NCBI RefSeq assembly: GCF_014217605.1
Contig: NZ_CP043639.1
Coordinates: 2,841,001-2,905,000, forward strand
DNA: 64,000 nucleotides
Origin: Sphingomonas sp. NBWT7
GTDB lineage: Bacteria > Pseudomonadota > Alphaproteobacteria > Sphingomonadales > Sphingomonadaceae
Direction of reading: 5' to 3'
Both the position numbers and the translations under genes were made by a program. Of this stretch, positions 11,015 to 20,000 are shown in pieces. Position 1 is the first letter of the stretch. Every line of letters begins with the position of its first letter. A model generated the notes under the pieces. The model worked only from the letters and a program-made list of their open reading frames with translations, made no database searches and had not been told where the DNA came from.

Positions 11015-12676
11015 CTATCGTCCCTGCGCGCGCCACTTCGCGATGGTGCGGCGGATGATGTGATCCTCCTCGCCGACCTCGCGCCACAGTTCCGAGAAGA
11101 CCGGGTCGGCCGAGGCGGGGCGCTTCTCGGGTTCGAGCCCATCGAACGACACGCGGATCGGGATCGCGACGCCTTCGCCGCAGATGATGCATTCGCGGTT
11201 GCGCAGTGCGGGGATCGAATCGAGGAAGCCGCGGGCGCCCTCCGGCATGGCGGCGCGCACGAACGCCTGGTCGCGATCGTTGTTGAGCCGCATCGCGATG
11301 ATCGTGCCGCATTGCGACAGGACGCCCTCGGCGAGATCCGACGGGCGCTGCGTGATGAGCCCGAGCGACACGCCGTACTTGCGGCCTTCCTTGGCGATCC
11401 GCCCAAGGATGCGGCCGACCGACGAGCCGTCGTCGTCGCGCGGGATGTAGCGGTGCGCCTCCTCGCAGACGAGGAGGATCGGGCGCTGCGGCTCGTTGCG
11501 TGACCAGATCGCGAAATCGAACACCATCCGGCTGAGCATTGCAACGACGACCGAGGTGATCTCGCTCGGCACGCCCGACACGTCGATGATCGAGATCGGC
11601 CGGCCGTCACCCGGCAGGCGGAAGATGCGCTGGAGGAAATCGGCCATCGTATCGGCGACGAGCATGCCCGAGAACATGAAGCCGTAGCGCGGATCGGCCT
11701 TGATCTCCTCGATCTTGGTCTTGAGGCGAAGATAGGGCGCGGAGTTCGACGCCTTGTCCATCTTGCCCATCTCGAGCTGGATGAGGCTCGTCAGGTCGCT
11801 GAGCAGATAGGGCACCGGCGCATCGACGGTGAGCTTGGGGATCTCACTACCGACGCGGCTCTTGGCGCGCGCGGCGAGCAGGCATTTGGCGAGGATGTCG
11901 GCATCCACCTGACGATCGGCGCCCTGCGTCGTCAGGAACACCTCGCAATGTTCCTCGAAGTTCATCAGCCAATACGGCATCTGGAGGTTCGACACGTCGA
12001 ACAGCGCGCCATTGCCCCGGAACGCGGCGGAATATTCGCCGTGCGGATCGATCATCACGACGTGGCCCTGCGGCGCGAGCGCGCAGATGCGGTGAAGGAT
12101 CAGCGCTGCGGAGGTCGACTTGCCGGTGCCGGTCGAGCCGAGCAGCGCGAAATGCTTGCCCAGCATCGCATCGACGTAGAGCGCGGCGCGGATATCCTCG
12201 GTCGGATAGACGCTACCGATCTCGATATGCGCGCGATCGTCGGCGGCGTAGATCTGCACCAGATCGCCGGTCGACAGCGGATATACCTCCGCGCCGGGCG
12301 TCGGGTAGCGCGTCACGCCGCGGCGGAAGCGGTACAGCTTGCCCGTCAGCCGTTCCTCGTCGCCTTCGCCGAGGAAGTCGATAAACGCGGTGACGCGGCC
12401 GGCGGCGAAATCATCGAGCCGCAGCGAGCGGACGTTGGCGATCAGCCATACATTGCCGACGCGCAACTTGATCTGGCTGCCGACCTGGCCCGACGCTGCG
12501 GTGACCGGATCGGGATGATCGGCGAGCACCGTCAGACCGGCGAGATCGAACACCACCTGACTCGACGAGCCGGCGATCTCGACCACGACGCCGATCGGTT
12601 CCGGCAGGGCGTGCGCGCGTTCGGCGGCGGCGCGTGATGCCACCTCGAACGCATGCTGTGCCGGCATTTCCGTCAT
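11015..12676 (-). CDS. HerA-like/DUF87 ATP-binding protein
   Basis: A 553-residue ATPase of the HerA/FtsK superfamily. An N-terminal beta-rich HAS-barrel-like region (to about residue 150) precedes the motor domain with Walker A GSTGTGKST (Lys186), Walker B ILLVCEEAHRYIP and a sensor-like LGLITQRPSDL. Archaeal HerA partners NurA in end resection. In bacteria this family is often encoded alone or with SIR2 or NurA-like nucleases, and no nuclease is adjacent here. The preferred start is the ATG at 12676 (MTEMPAQHAF) with GGGGGAT seven bases upstream. An ATG 24 bases further up has no ribosome-binding site. The function is not assignable from sequence: DNA translocation in repair is a family-level inference. 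Confidence 0.85.
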   Translation of the reverse strand: MTEMPAQHAFEVASRAAAERAHALPEPIGVVVEIAGSSSQVVFDLAGLTVLADHPDPVTAASGQVGSQIKLRVGNVWLIANVRSLRLDDFAAGRVTAFIDFLGEGDEERLTGKLYRFRRGVTRYPTPGAEVYPLSTGDLVQIYAADDRAHIEIGSVYPTEDIRAALYVDAMLGKHFALLGSTGTGKSTSAALILHRICALAPQGHVVMIDPHGEYSAAFRGNGALFDVSNLQMPYWLMNFEEHCEVFLTTQGADRQVDADILAKCLLAARAKSRVGSEIPKLTVDAPVPYLLSDLTSLIQLEMGKMDKASNSAPYLRLKTKIEEIKADPRYGFMFSGMLVADTMADFLQRIFRLPGDGRPISIIDVSGVPSEITSVVVAMLSRMVFDFAIWSRNEPQRPILLVCEEAHRYIPRDDDGSSVGRILGRIAKEGRKYGVSLGLITQRPSDLAEGVLSQCGTIIAMRLNNDRDQAFVRAAMPEGARGFLDSIPALRNRECIICGEGVAIPIRVSFDGLEPEKRPASADPVFSELWREVGEEDHIIRRTIAKWRAQGR

Positions 12677-12780
12677 TCGGGCAATCCCCCGCGATTCCAT
12701 TCGGGCGGGTTATGACGCCAGTTCGTAAATTAACCATGAGCACCGGGAATTGCGCATTTTCCGTAGCTTAGGTCCGTGCC

Positions 12781-13539
12781 TCAGGTGCGCTGGGCGAAGC
12801 GTCCGGCGGCCCAGCCCAGCAGGACGGACAGCGTCACCGCGGACAGGCCGTAGAGCAGGGCTGCGCGATCGGCGGCGCGTGCGACGAAGCGCTCGAAGCC
12901 TTCCTTCTGCACGTCGATCTCGCGCACCGCGGCGGCGAGGACCTTGCCGTCGCGGATCAGGAACGTCTCCGCGGTGAAGCGGCCGACGGGCACGCGCGCG
13001 GGAATGGCGACGCGGGCGCGATACAGCACGCCCTCGCTGATCTCGACTGCCTTGGGCGCCTCGTAATAGAGCCCGGCGCGGCGGCGCAGATCGACAAGAC
13101 CGGCGGCGAAGCGGTCCTGCACCGGCGATGGCGCGGAGGATGCCGGGGAGAGCTGGAGGCTGTCGAGGCCAAGCTCGTAGATCGCGCGCGTCCGATCATC
13201 GACGATCCGGTCGATCGGCCGCGACGAGGCGATGGCGTAGAAGCTCGGTGCCGAGCGATAGCGCAGCGCCTGCGCATTGACCCAGATGCCGGCGAGCTTC
13301 TCCTTCTCGCGCACGGTGATCGACTGGACCGGGCCCTTCACCACGACGACGAGGTCGGTGGGGTGCTCGCCATCGGGCAGCCTGCCGCCGGGATAGAGGA
13401 TCGCGCCGAACAGCAGCAGCTCGGCGCCGGTGAAGCTGTAGGCGATGCGGATCTCGCGCTGCGACACGTCGGGCACCAGCACGGGCTTCGCCTGCGCCAG
13501 CAGCAGCGGCGCGGCAAGGACGAGCGCGGCGCGCCTCAT
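12781..13539 (-). CDS. TIGR02186 family protein (Alph_Pro_TM)
   Basis: A 252-residue protein of an alphaproteobacterial family of unknown function. It has an N-terminal signal peptide (MRRAALVLAAPLLLAQA), a periplasmic domain containing REIRIAYSFTGAELLLFGAI and DLVVVVKGP, and one C-terminal membrane helix (about residues 225-245) ending in RFAQRT. The domain is thus tethered to the outer face of the inner membrane. The start at 13539 overlaps the TGA of the TauE gene as ATGA. This pairing with a TauE/SafE exporter recurs in the group, which suggests the protein assists the exporter; that is inference. The signal peptide and coupling rule out the longer frame starting at 13575. Confidence 0.85.
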   Translation of the reverse strand: MRRAALVLAAPLLLAQAKPVLVPDVSQREIRIAYSFTGAELLLFGAILYPGGRLPDGEHPTDLVVVVKGPVQSITVREKEKLAGIWVNAQALRYRSAPSFYAIASSRPIDRIVDDRTRAIYELGLDSLQLSPASSAPSPVQDRFAAGLVDLRRRAGLYYEAPKAVEISEGVLYRARVAIPARVPVGRFTAETFLIRDGKVLAAAVREIDVQKEGFERFVARAADRAALLYGLSAVTLSVLLGWAAGRFAQRT

Positions 13540-14450
13540 GACAGTTCGACCGTGTAGATCTCGTCCGGGCGCCAACCGAGGCCGAGCGCGATCCGCCCGG
13601 CGACGAGCAGCACGAGCAGAGCGAGCGCGAGGCGCAGATATTCGGGCTTGGCGCGCGCCGCGAAGCGCGCGCCGACCTGCGCGCCGATCACCGATCCGAT
13701 CAGCAGCAGCCCGGCGAGAACGATATCAACCGCCTTGGTCGTCAGCGCGTGGACCATCGTCGCTGCCGCGGTGACGAACAGGATCTGGAACAGCGAGGTG
13801 CCGACGACGACCTGCGTCGCCATGCCGAGCAGGTAGATCATCGCCGGGACGAGCACGAAGCCGCCGCCGATGCCGAGCAGGATGGTGAGGATGCCCGTCG
13901 CAACGCCGAGCAGCAACGGCGCGAGCGGCGAGATATAGAGGCCCGAGCGGTAGAAGCGCATGCGGAAGGGGAGGCCCGCGACGAGCGGATGGTGCCGGCG
14001 GCGGCGCGGCCGCGCGGCGCGGCGGCCGCGGGTGACGGCGATCGCCTCGAGCGATTCCTTGAGCATCAGCCCGCCGATCGAGACGAGCAGCACGACATAG
14101 GTGATGGCGATCGCGGTATCGATCTGTCCGCTCGCCTGGAGCAGCTGGAACAGCCACGCGCCTGCGAGCGAGCCGATGACCCCGCCGGCGACGAGAACGC
14201 CGCCCATCGCCATGTCGACCCCGTCGCGCCGCAGGTAGGCGAAGACGCCCGAGACGCTTGCGCCGGTCACCTGGCTGGCGGCAGAGGCGGCGGCGACGGT
14301 GGGGGGGATGCCGTAGACGATCAGCAGCGGGGTGGTGAGGAAACCGCCGCCGACGCCGAACATGCCCGACAGGAAGCCCACCCCACCACCCAGCGCGATG
14401 ATGACGAACGCGTTGACCGAGAGGTTCGCGATCGGGAGGTACAGATCCAT
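13536..14450 (-). CDS. Sulfite exporter TauE/SafE family permease
   Basis: A 304-residue inner-membrane protein with about eight hydrophobic segments and the two TauE/SafE half-repeats, recognisable by GGGVGFLSGMFGVGGGFLTTP in the first half (21 positions around residues 19-39) and LGIGGGFVLVPAMIY in the second. Members export sulfite, sulfoacetate or related small anions. The start is the ATG at 14450 (MDLYLPIANL) with GGGGG upstream; a longer frame reaching 14558 would add a non-membrane Arg-rich leader and is unlikely. A basic stretch RGRRAARPRRRRHH lies in the central cytoplasmic loop. The gene is coupled to TIGR02186 downstream. Confidence 0.9.
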   Translation of the reverse strand: MDLYLPIANLSVNAFVIIALGGGVGFLSGMFGVGGGFLTTPLLIVYGIPPTVAAASAASQVTGASVSGVFAYLRRDGVDMAMGGVLVAGGVIGSLAGAWLFQLLQASGQIDTAIAITYVVLLVSIGGLMLKESLEAIAVTRGRRAARPRRRRHHPLVAGLPFRMRFYRSGLYISPLAPLLLGVATGILTILLGIGGGFVLVPAMIYLLGMATQVVVGTSLFQILFVTAAATMVHALTTKAVDIVLAGLLLIGSVIGAQVGARFAARAKPEYLRLALALLVLLVAGRIALGLGWRPDEIYTVELS

Positions 14451-14496
14451 GAACCCCCGATTATGCCGATCGCGCGCCGGACGATAGCGCCGACGA

Positions 14497-15519
14497 TCAG
14501 AAATCGGTGCCGATCGACAGCGCCGGGCCCGAGGCCGGCCGGGCATCGCCGGCGACACGCTGGCGCCAGTCGAGCGACAGGCGGATCACGCGTTCCGACA
14601 ACGGCACAGCGAGCGTCACCGACGGGCCGAGATCGAGCCTGCTCGCGCCCCGCTGCGCGCCGCCCCACGCGCCGACGCCCAGATCGAGCCGCGTCTGTCC
14701 GACGCGGGCGATGGGATGGGCGACGCGCGCGGCGGCATCGACATAGCCTTCCACGCCGTCGCGCGCGATCGCGCCGCCCTGCGCATAGGCGTCGATCGTG
14801 AGCGCGCCGGTGATGGGTGCGGGGCCGATGCCGGCGATCACCCCCAGCGCCGGGCCACCGCGTGCGCGCTGCACGCCGATGCGCTGTTCGGCGACGATGT
14901 GGATCGGCAGGCGGGTCGGCTGCCAGTCGAGGCCGATTGCGGCTTCCTGCTGGCGGGTGCCGATCGCGGTGGAAACGCGGGCGGCGAGCGCGAGGCGGCG
15001 CGCGTCGCCCAATGCGTAGGTGACGCGCGCCCCCGCCTGGCTTCCACCGAGCTGCGGCGCGAACGGCTGACCGCTGCCGCCGTCGCGCAGGATCGTCCAG
15101 ACGCTGGCGGCGAAGCGCGACCGTGTGGTCGCGGCGCGATCGGGGGGCGGTGGGGCGAGCGGCGCGGCGATCGCGGTGAAGGGCTGCGCGCGGATCGACG
15201 ATGGCGGGGCGGGATCGTCGCTTGGGGATGGCTCGCGGTTGTCGGATGGCGGGAGGAGGAACCCTGCGTGCTGCGGTGTGGCCGGGCGGCGTGATGCAGG
15301 CGGCGGCTTTATATCAGCGCGCACCGCCGTCATTTGGCGCGCGGTGAAGCGAGGGTGGGTGAGCGGTCGCGGCGTAGTTTCCGCCAGTGCCGGCGGCGCG
15401 ACGACCGTGGCGAGCGCGGGCAGCGGCGCCTGATCGGGCCAGAGTAGCGCGGAGCGTACGCCGATCCAGCCCGCGCCCATGACGACGAGGAAGCGCAGGG
15501 GGCGGCCGCGCGCGCTCAT
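14497..15519 (-). CDS. NfrA C-terminal-like outer-membrane protein, partner of the glycosyltransferase upstream
   Basis: A 340-residue protein I recognise only partly. Residues about 6-25 are a hydrophobic signal or anchor (LRFLVVMGAGWIGVRSALL). Residues about 40-125 are Pro/Ala-rich and probably disordered. From about 140 a beta-strand-rich region begins with QLGGSQAGARVTYAL and continues in alternating strands to a C-terminal phenylalanine (SIGTDF), the usual end of an outer-membrane beta-barrel. The region resembles the C-terminal domain of NfrA, the E. coli receptor for phage N4. The ATG at 15519 overlaps the stop of the NfrB-like gene (ATGA), which supports a shared function. It is much shorter than NfrA and lacks its long TPR-containing part. 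Confidence in the gene is high; in the family it is moderate. Confidence 0.65.
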   Translation of the reverse strand: MSARGRPLRFLVVMGAGWIGVRSALLWPDQAPLPALATVVAPPALAETTPRPLTHPRFTARQMTAVRADIKPPPASRRPATPQHAGFLLPPSDNREPSPSDDPAPPSSIRAQPFTAIAAPLAPPPPDRAATTRSRFAASVWTILRDGGSGQPFAPQLGGSQAGARVTYALGDARRLALAARVSTAIGTRQQEAAIGLDWQPTRLPIHIVAEQRIGVQRARGGPALGVIAGIGPAPITGALTIDAYAQGGAIARDGVEGYVDAAARVAHPIARVGQTRLDLGVGAWGGAQRGASRLDLGPSVTLAVPLSERVIRLSLDWRQRVAGDARPASGPALSIGTDF

Positions 15520-16907
15520 TGCGGCGCCAACTCGTCGGGGGTGAGCGGGAAGACGTGGGCGGTCTTGTCCCAATGCGGCGTACGGCCGGCGAGCAGGCGG
15601 GCGTAGCGCCCGGCGGCGTGGCGTGCGGCGAGCATCGCGATCAAATTGCCGACGACCGCGCGCGGCAGCGACCACAGCCCCTCGCGCCATCCATAGCCGT
15701 GCGCGGTGGTGGCGAAGCGCCACACGAGCCGCCAGGCGAGCAAGGCGGCATTGCACATGAGGACCGTTCCCATCGCCTTGCCGAGCCCCGGCAGCGGCGT
15801 GCCGAGCAGCAAATGCACGCTGGCCGCGATGCCCCAGCCGAGGATCGCGCAATAGGCCGCGACGAGCAGGATGACGGCGGCGGGCGCGCGGCGATCGCGC
15901 ATCCGCATCCAATGTTCGGCGACATGCCACCAGCGCCCCCAGCCGATGCGATCCCAGCCGGCGAGCGCGATGCCGGTGATCCAGCGCGATTTCTGCCGCA
16001 CGGCGGTGGCGACGGTGAACGGAAAATAGGCGCGCGTCGCAATCAGGTGGCCGGCATCGTCGGAGACGCGCGCGAAGCAGGCGGCATAGCCGAGCGCGGC
16101 AGCGCGCAAACCCAGTTCGTAATCCTCTGTCAGGCTGGCCTCGTCGAACGGTGCGCCATGTGCGGCCTCGAGTGCGACGAGCACCTCCGTCGCGATCGCG
16201 CAGCCGACCCCCGACAGCGGCAGGCCGGCGCCGATCGCGGCGCGCAGCACCATCTGGCGGCCGTGCGATTCGGCGAATTCGTCGGCATAATGGCCCGACA
16301 CGAGCCGCGGGGCGCGATCGATCAGCGGCATGACAGGGATCTGCACCAGCGGATGGTCGCCGATCAGCGCGTCGTAAACCTTGAGTTCGGCGGCGTGAAC
16401 GACGTCCTCCGCGTCGTGAAGGACGACGGCGCGCGTCACCGTGCCCGTTGCCGCATCATCGGCGCACAGCGCGCGCCACAGGGTGTTGAGATTGTCCGCC
16501 TTGGTCGTCGGTCCGGCGCGCGGCCCGATCACCAGCCGGACGCGATCGTCGCGCGTGGCGACCGCGCGGACGGCGGCGATCGTCGCCGCGTCGTTGGGAT
16601 AGCAGCCGACATAGAGGCGATAGGAGGTGTGATCGAGCCGCGCGAGCGCGGTCGACAGCATCGCGCCGATCACCCCCGCTTCCTCCCACGCGGGCACGAA
16701 CATCGCGATCCGCCCCGGCGTCGCGGGATGCGGCAGACCCGCCAGCGGCCGCCGCGTGCTGCCGTGGCGCAGGCGATGCCACGCCCAACCGACGTCGACG
16801 AGGAGATCGTCGAGACCGAAGATCAGGAAGCCGACTGCCGCGAACAGCGTGACCTCGCGAACCGCGAGGTCGAGCCCCGCCAGCACCATTCCCCCCACCG
16901 CGCCCAT
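15516..16907 (-). CDS. NfrB-like membrane glycosyltransferase (family 2)
   Basis: About 463 residues. It resembles the glycosyltransferase part of NfrB (bacteriophage N4 adsorption protein B), an inner-membrane GT2 that drives export of a surface glycan. An N-terminal membrane segment (VTLFAAVGFLIFGLDDLLV) precedes the catalytic domain with VPAWEEAGVI, TKADNLN, the DxD-like HDAED, SLTEDYELG and the acceptor motif RQKSRWITGI (Q/RxxRW). Three or four hydrophobic segments follow. The C-terminal c-di-GMP-binding MshEN domain of E. coli NfrB is absent, so regulation must differ. The start is uncertain: I take the ATG at 16907 preceded by GGGGGG, with another ATG at 16889 and non-ATG options upstream. 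The outer-membrane partner follows in ATGA overlap. Confidence 0.85.
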   Translation of the reverse strand: MGAVGGMVLAGLDLAVREVTLFAAVGFLIFGLDDLLVDVGWAWHRLRHGSTRRPLAGLPHPATPGRIAMFVPAWEEAGVIGAMLSTALARLDHTSYRLYVGCYPNDAATIAAVRAVATRDDRVRLVIGPRAGPTTKADNLNTLWRALCADDAATGTVTRAVVLHDAEDVVHAAELKVYDALIGDHPLVQIPVMPLIDRAPRLVSGHYADEFAESHGRQMVLRAAIGAGLPLSGVGCAIATEVLVALEAAHGAPFDEASLTEDYELGLRAAALGYAACFARVSDDAGHLIATRAYFPFTVATAVRQKSRWITGIALAGWDRIGWGRWWHVAEHWMRMRDRRAPAAVILLVAAYCAILGWGIAASVHLLLGTPLPGLGKAMGTVLMCNAALLAWRLVWRFATTAHGYGWREGLWSLPRAVVGNLIAMLAARHAAGRYARLLAGRTPHWDKTAHVFPLTPDELAPQ

Positions 16908-17091
16908 AACCCCCCGATCGGTTGCGATACGCAACGCTAGCACGGACGTATTCAAAATGAAGGCTTTTCTGACCGAAACGGCGGGAATGACGCGCGCTGA
17001 CCCAATCGTTGGGCCGGGCGCGCGGCCGTGCGACGGATGGCTGGAGTAGCGCCGCCGATCCCGTTAGGATGATGCCACGGGGGAGACGGCG

Positions 17092-20000
17092 ATGAGACTG
17101 GCGGCGCGGCTCGCGATTCTGGCACTGGCGCTGGCGCCGGTGGCTGCATTGTCGGACAATGCGCCGCGCGTCATCCTGGCGCAGCCGGGGGTCGAGGCGG
17201 GCGGGATCCAGCGCTACACGCTGCGCTTCAGCCAGCCGATGATGCCGCTGGGCGATCCGCGCGCGGCGGCGCCCGTGACGGTGGAATGCGGCATCGGCGG
17301 CACCGGGCGCTGGGTCGACCAGCAGACCTGGGTGTACGATTTCGCGACGGCGCTGCCCGGCGGCACGACGTGCAGCTTTACGACCCGCGCGGGGCTGAAG
17401 AGCCTGGCGGGCTATGCGCTGAGCGGCGAGCAGCGCTTCACCGTCGACGCCGGCGGGCCGGTGGCGCGCGCCGTGCTGCCCGCCGCCGACGGAAGCGAGA
17501 TCGAGGAGGATCAGGTGTTCCTCGTCGCTGCCAATTTGCCGCCGACGCCGCAATCGGTGGCGGCGGGCGCCTATTGCGCGGTCGACGGGATCGGCGAGCG
17601 TATTCCGGTGGAGGTGCTGGGGCGCGACACCGCAGGCTCGCTGCTCGCCGGGCTGGGCAAGGATCGCTGGGAGGTGCGCCAGTTACTGGAGAGCGGCGGC
17701 ATGCCGGCGGACCTGCCCGAGGCGGGCGAGGGCCGCGATCGCGCGATCGCGGGGGTGACGGCGCTGCGCTGTCGCCGCGCGCTGCCGCCGGGGCGCGACA
17801 TGGCGCTGGTGTGGGGGGCGGGCATCGCCGCGGCGGGCGGCAAGCGCGCCGGCGCCGACCAGCGTTTCGACTTCACCGTGCGCAAGCCGTTCACCGCGCG
17901 CTTCGAGTGCAGCCGCGTCAACCCGCAGGCCGGATGCAGCCCGGTCGAGAAAGCCTATGTGCGCTTCACCGCCGCAGTCCCGATGTCGCAGGCGCGCGCG
18001 ATCCGTATCGTCACCGCCGACGGTACGGAGATTGCCCCTACCTTCAGCAAGGAGGAGCAGCAGCGCGCGACGGTGAACGACGTGACCTTTGCCGCGCCGC
18101 TGCCGACGGGCGTGCGGGCTAGGCTCACCTTTCCCGCGGGGGTTCGCGACGAGAGCGGGCGGCCGCTCGCCAATGCCGAGCGCTTCCCGCTCGACGTGGC
18201 GTTCGACGCCGCCCCGCCGCTGGTGAAGTTCGCCGCGCCGTTCGGCATCCTCGAGGCGAAGGAAGGCGGCGTGCTGCCGGTGACGGTGCGCAACGTCGAG
18301 CCGGGATTGCAGGGCCGCAACCTGGCGGTCGGCGGGGCGGCGATCCGCGTCGAGAGCGGGCCGAACGGGCTCGACGGGGCGGTCGCCGAATGGCTGCGCA
18401 GCGTCGACAAGGCGGGCGAGAGCAATATCGAGGACGTGACCGGCGCGAAGGGCGAGGTGATTCGCCGCGTCAACCATACTGGCGACACGTCGATCCTCGC
18501 CGGCAAGGGCAGCAAGCTGAGCGTCGCGCTGCCGGGCAAGGGGCGCGATTTCGAGGTGGTCGGCATCCCGCTTACCAAGCCCGGCTTCTACGTCGTCGAG
18601 CTGGCGAGCCCGGTGCTCGGCCGCGCGCTGCTCGGGCGGGCCGCGCCGCGCTACGTCGCTGCGGCGGCGCTCGTCACCAACATGGCGGTCCATTTCAAAT
18701 GGGGGCGCGAGCGCAGCCTCGCCTGGGTGACGCAGCTCGACACCGGGCGGCCCGTGGCGAACGCGTCGGTGGCGGTGAGCGACAGCTGCACCGGCAAGTT
18801 GCTGGCACGCGGGGTGACCGATCGCAGCGGCGGGCTGATGATCCCCGCCGGGCTGCCGCAGCCCGAAACCTATGCCAGCTGCGAGGCGAGCTCAACCGCG
18901 CACGCGCTGATGGTGTCGGCGCGCAGCGGCGATGATTTCAGCTTCACGCTGACCGAGTGGGGTGAGGGCATCCGGCCGTACGATTTCGACCTGCCGTACG
19001 GCTACGATGCGCGCAGCGAGATTCTCCACACCGTGTTCGACCGCGCGCTGGTACGGCAGGGCGAGACGGTGCACATGAAGCATATCGCGCGCCGTCCGGT
19101 GGGCAGCGGCTTCGCGATCCCGCCGGGGTTCCGGGGCACGCTGAAACTGTCGCACCGCGGATCGGACACGCAGTTCGAGCTGCCGCTCGCGATCGACGCC
19201 AACGGCATCGGCGAGACCGAGTGGACCGCGCCCGCGGGCGCACCGATGGGCGACTACGACCTGCAGGTGGTGACCGGCGACCGCACGATCTACACCGAGC
19301 AGAGCTTCCGGCTCGACGAGTACAAGCTGCCGACGATGCGCGCGAGCGTCACCGGGCCGAAGGGCGCGCTGGTGCGGCCCAAGAGCGTGCCGCTCGACCT
19401 GTTCGTCGGTTATCTCTCGGGCGGCGGCGCGTCGAACCTGCCGGTCGACGTGCGCGTCGGCTGGTCGCCGCGCACCGCGACGCCCGATGGGTATGAGGCG
19501 TTCACCTTCGGCGGGCGGCGGATCGAGGAAGGGGTGCGGCCGCTAGACGGCGACGGGGAGGAGACCGGCGCGGCGTTCCCGCCGACGCAGACGCTGCCCG
19601 CAACGCTGCGCGGCGACGGGACGCAGCGCACCAGCGTCGAGGCGCCGACGACGCTCGACGGCAATGCCGACATGCGCGTCGAGATGGATTATCAGGACGC
19701 CAACGGCGAGACACTGACCGCCAGCCGCACGCTGCCGGTGTTCGGCGCGGCGGTCCAGCTCGGCGTGCGCACCGACGGCTGGCTGATGAAGCAGGACGAC
19801 CTTCGGTTGCGCTTCGTCACGCTCGATACCGATGGCAAGCCGGTGAAGGGACAGAAGATCGCGGTCGCGGTATACAGCCGGCAGGTGCTGACCGCGCGGC
19901 GGCGGCTGATCGGCGGCTTCTACGCCTATGACAATCGCGTCCGCGTGACCAAGCTCGACGCGAGCTGTTCGGCGACGAGCGACGCGCAGGGGCTCGCGCA

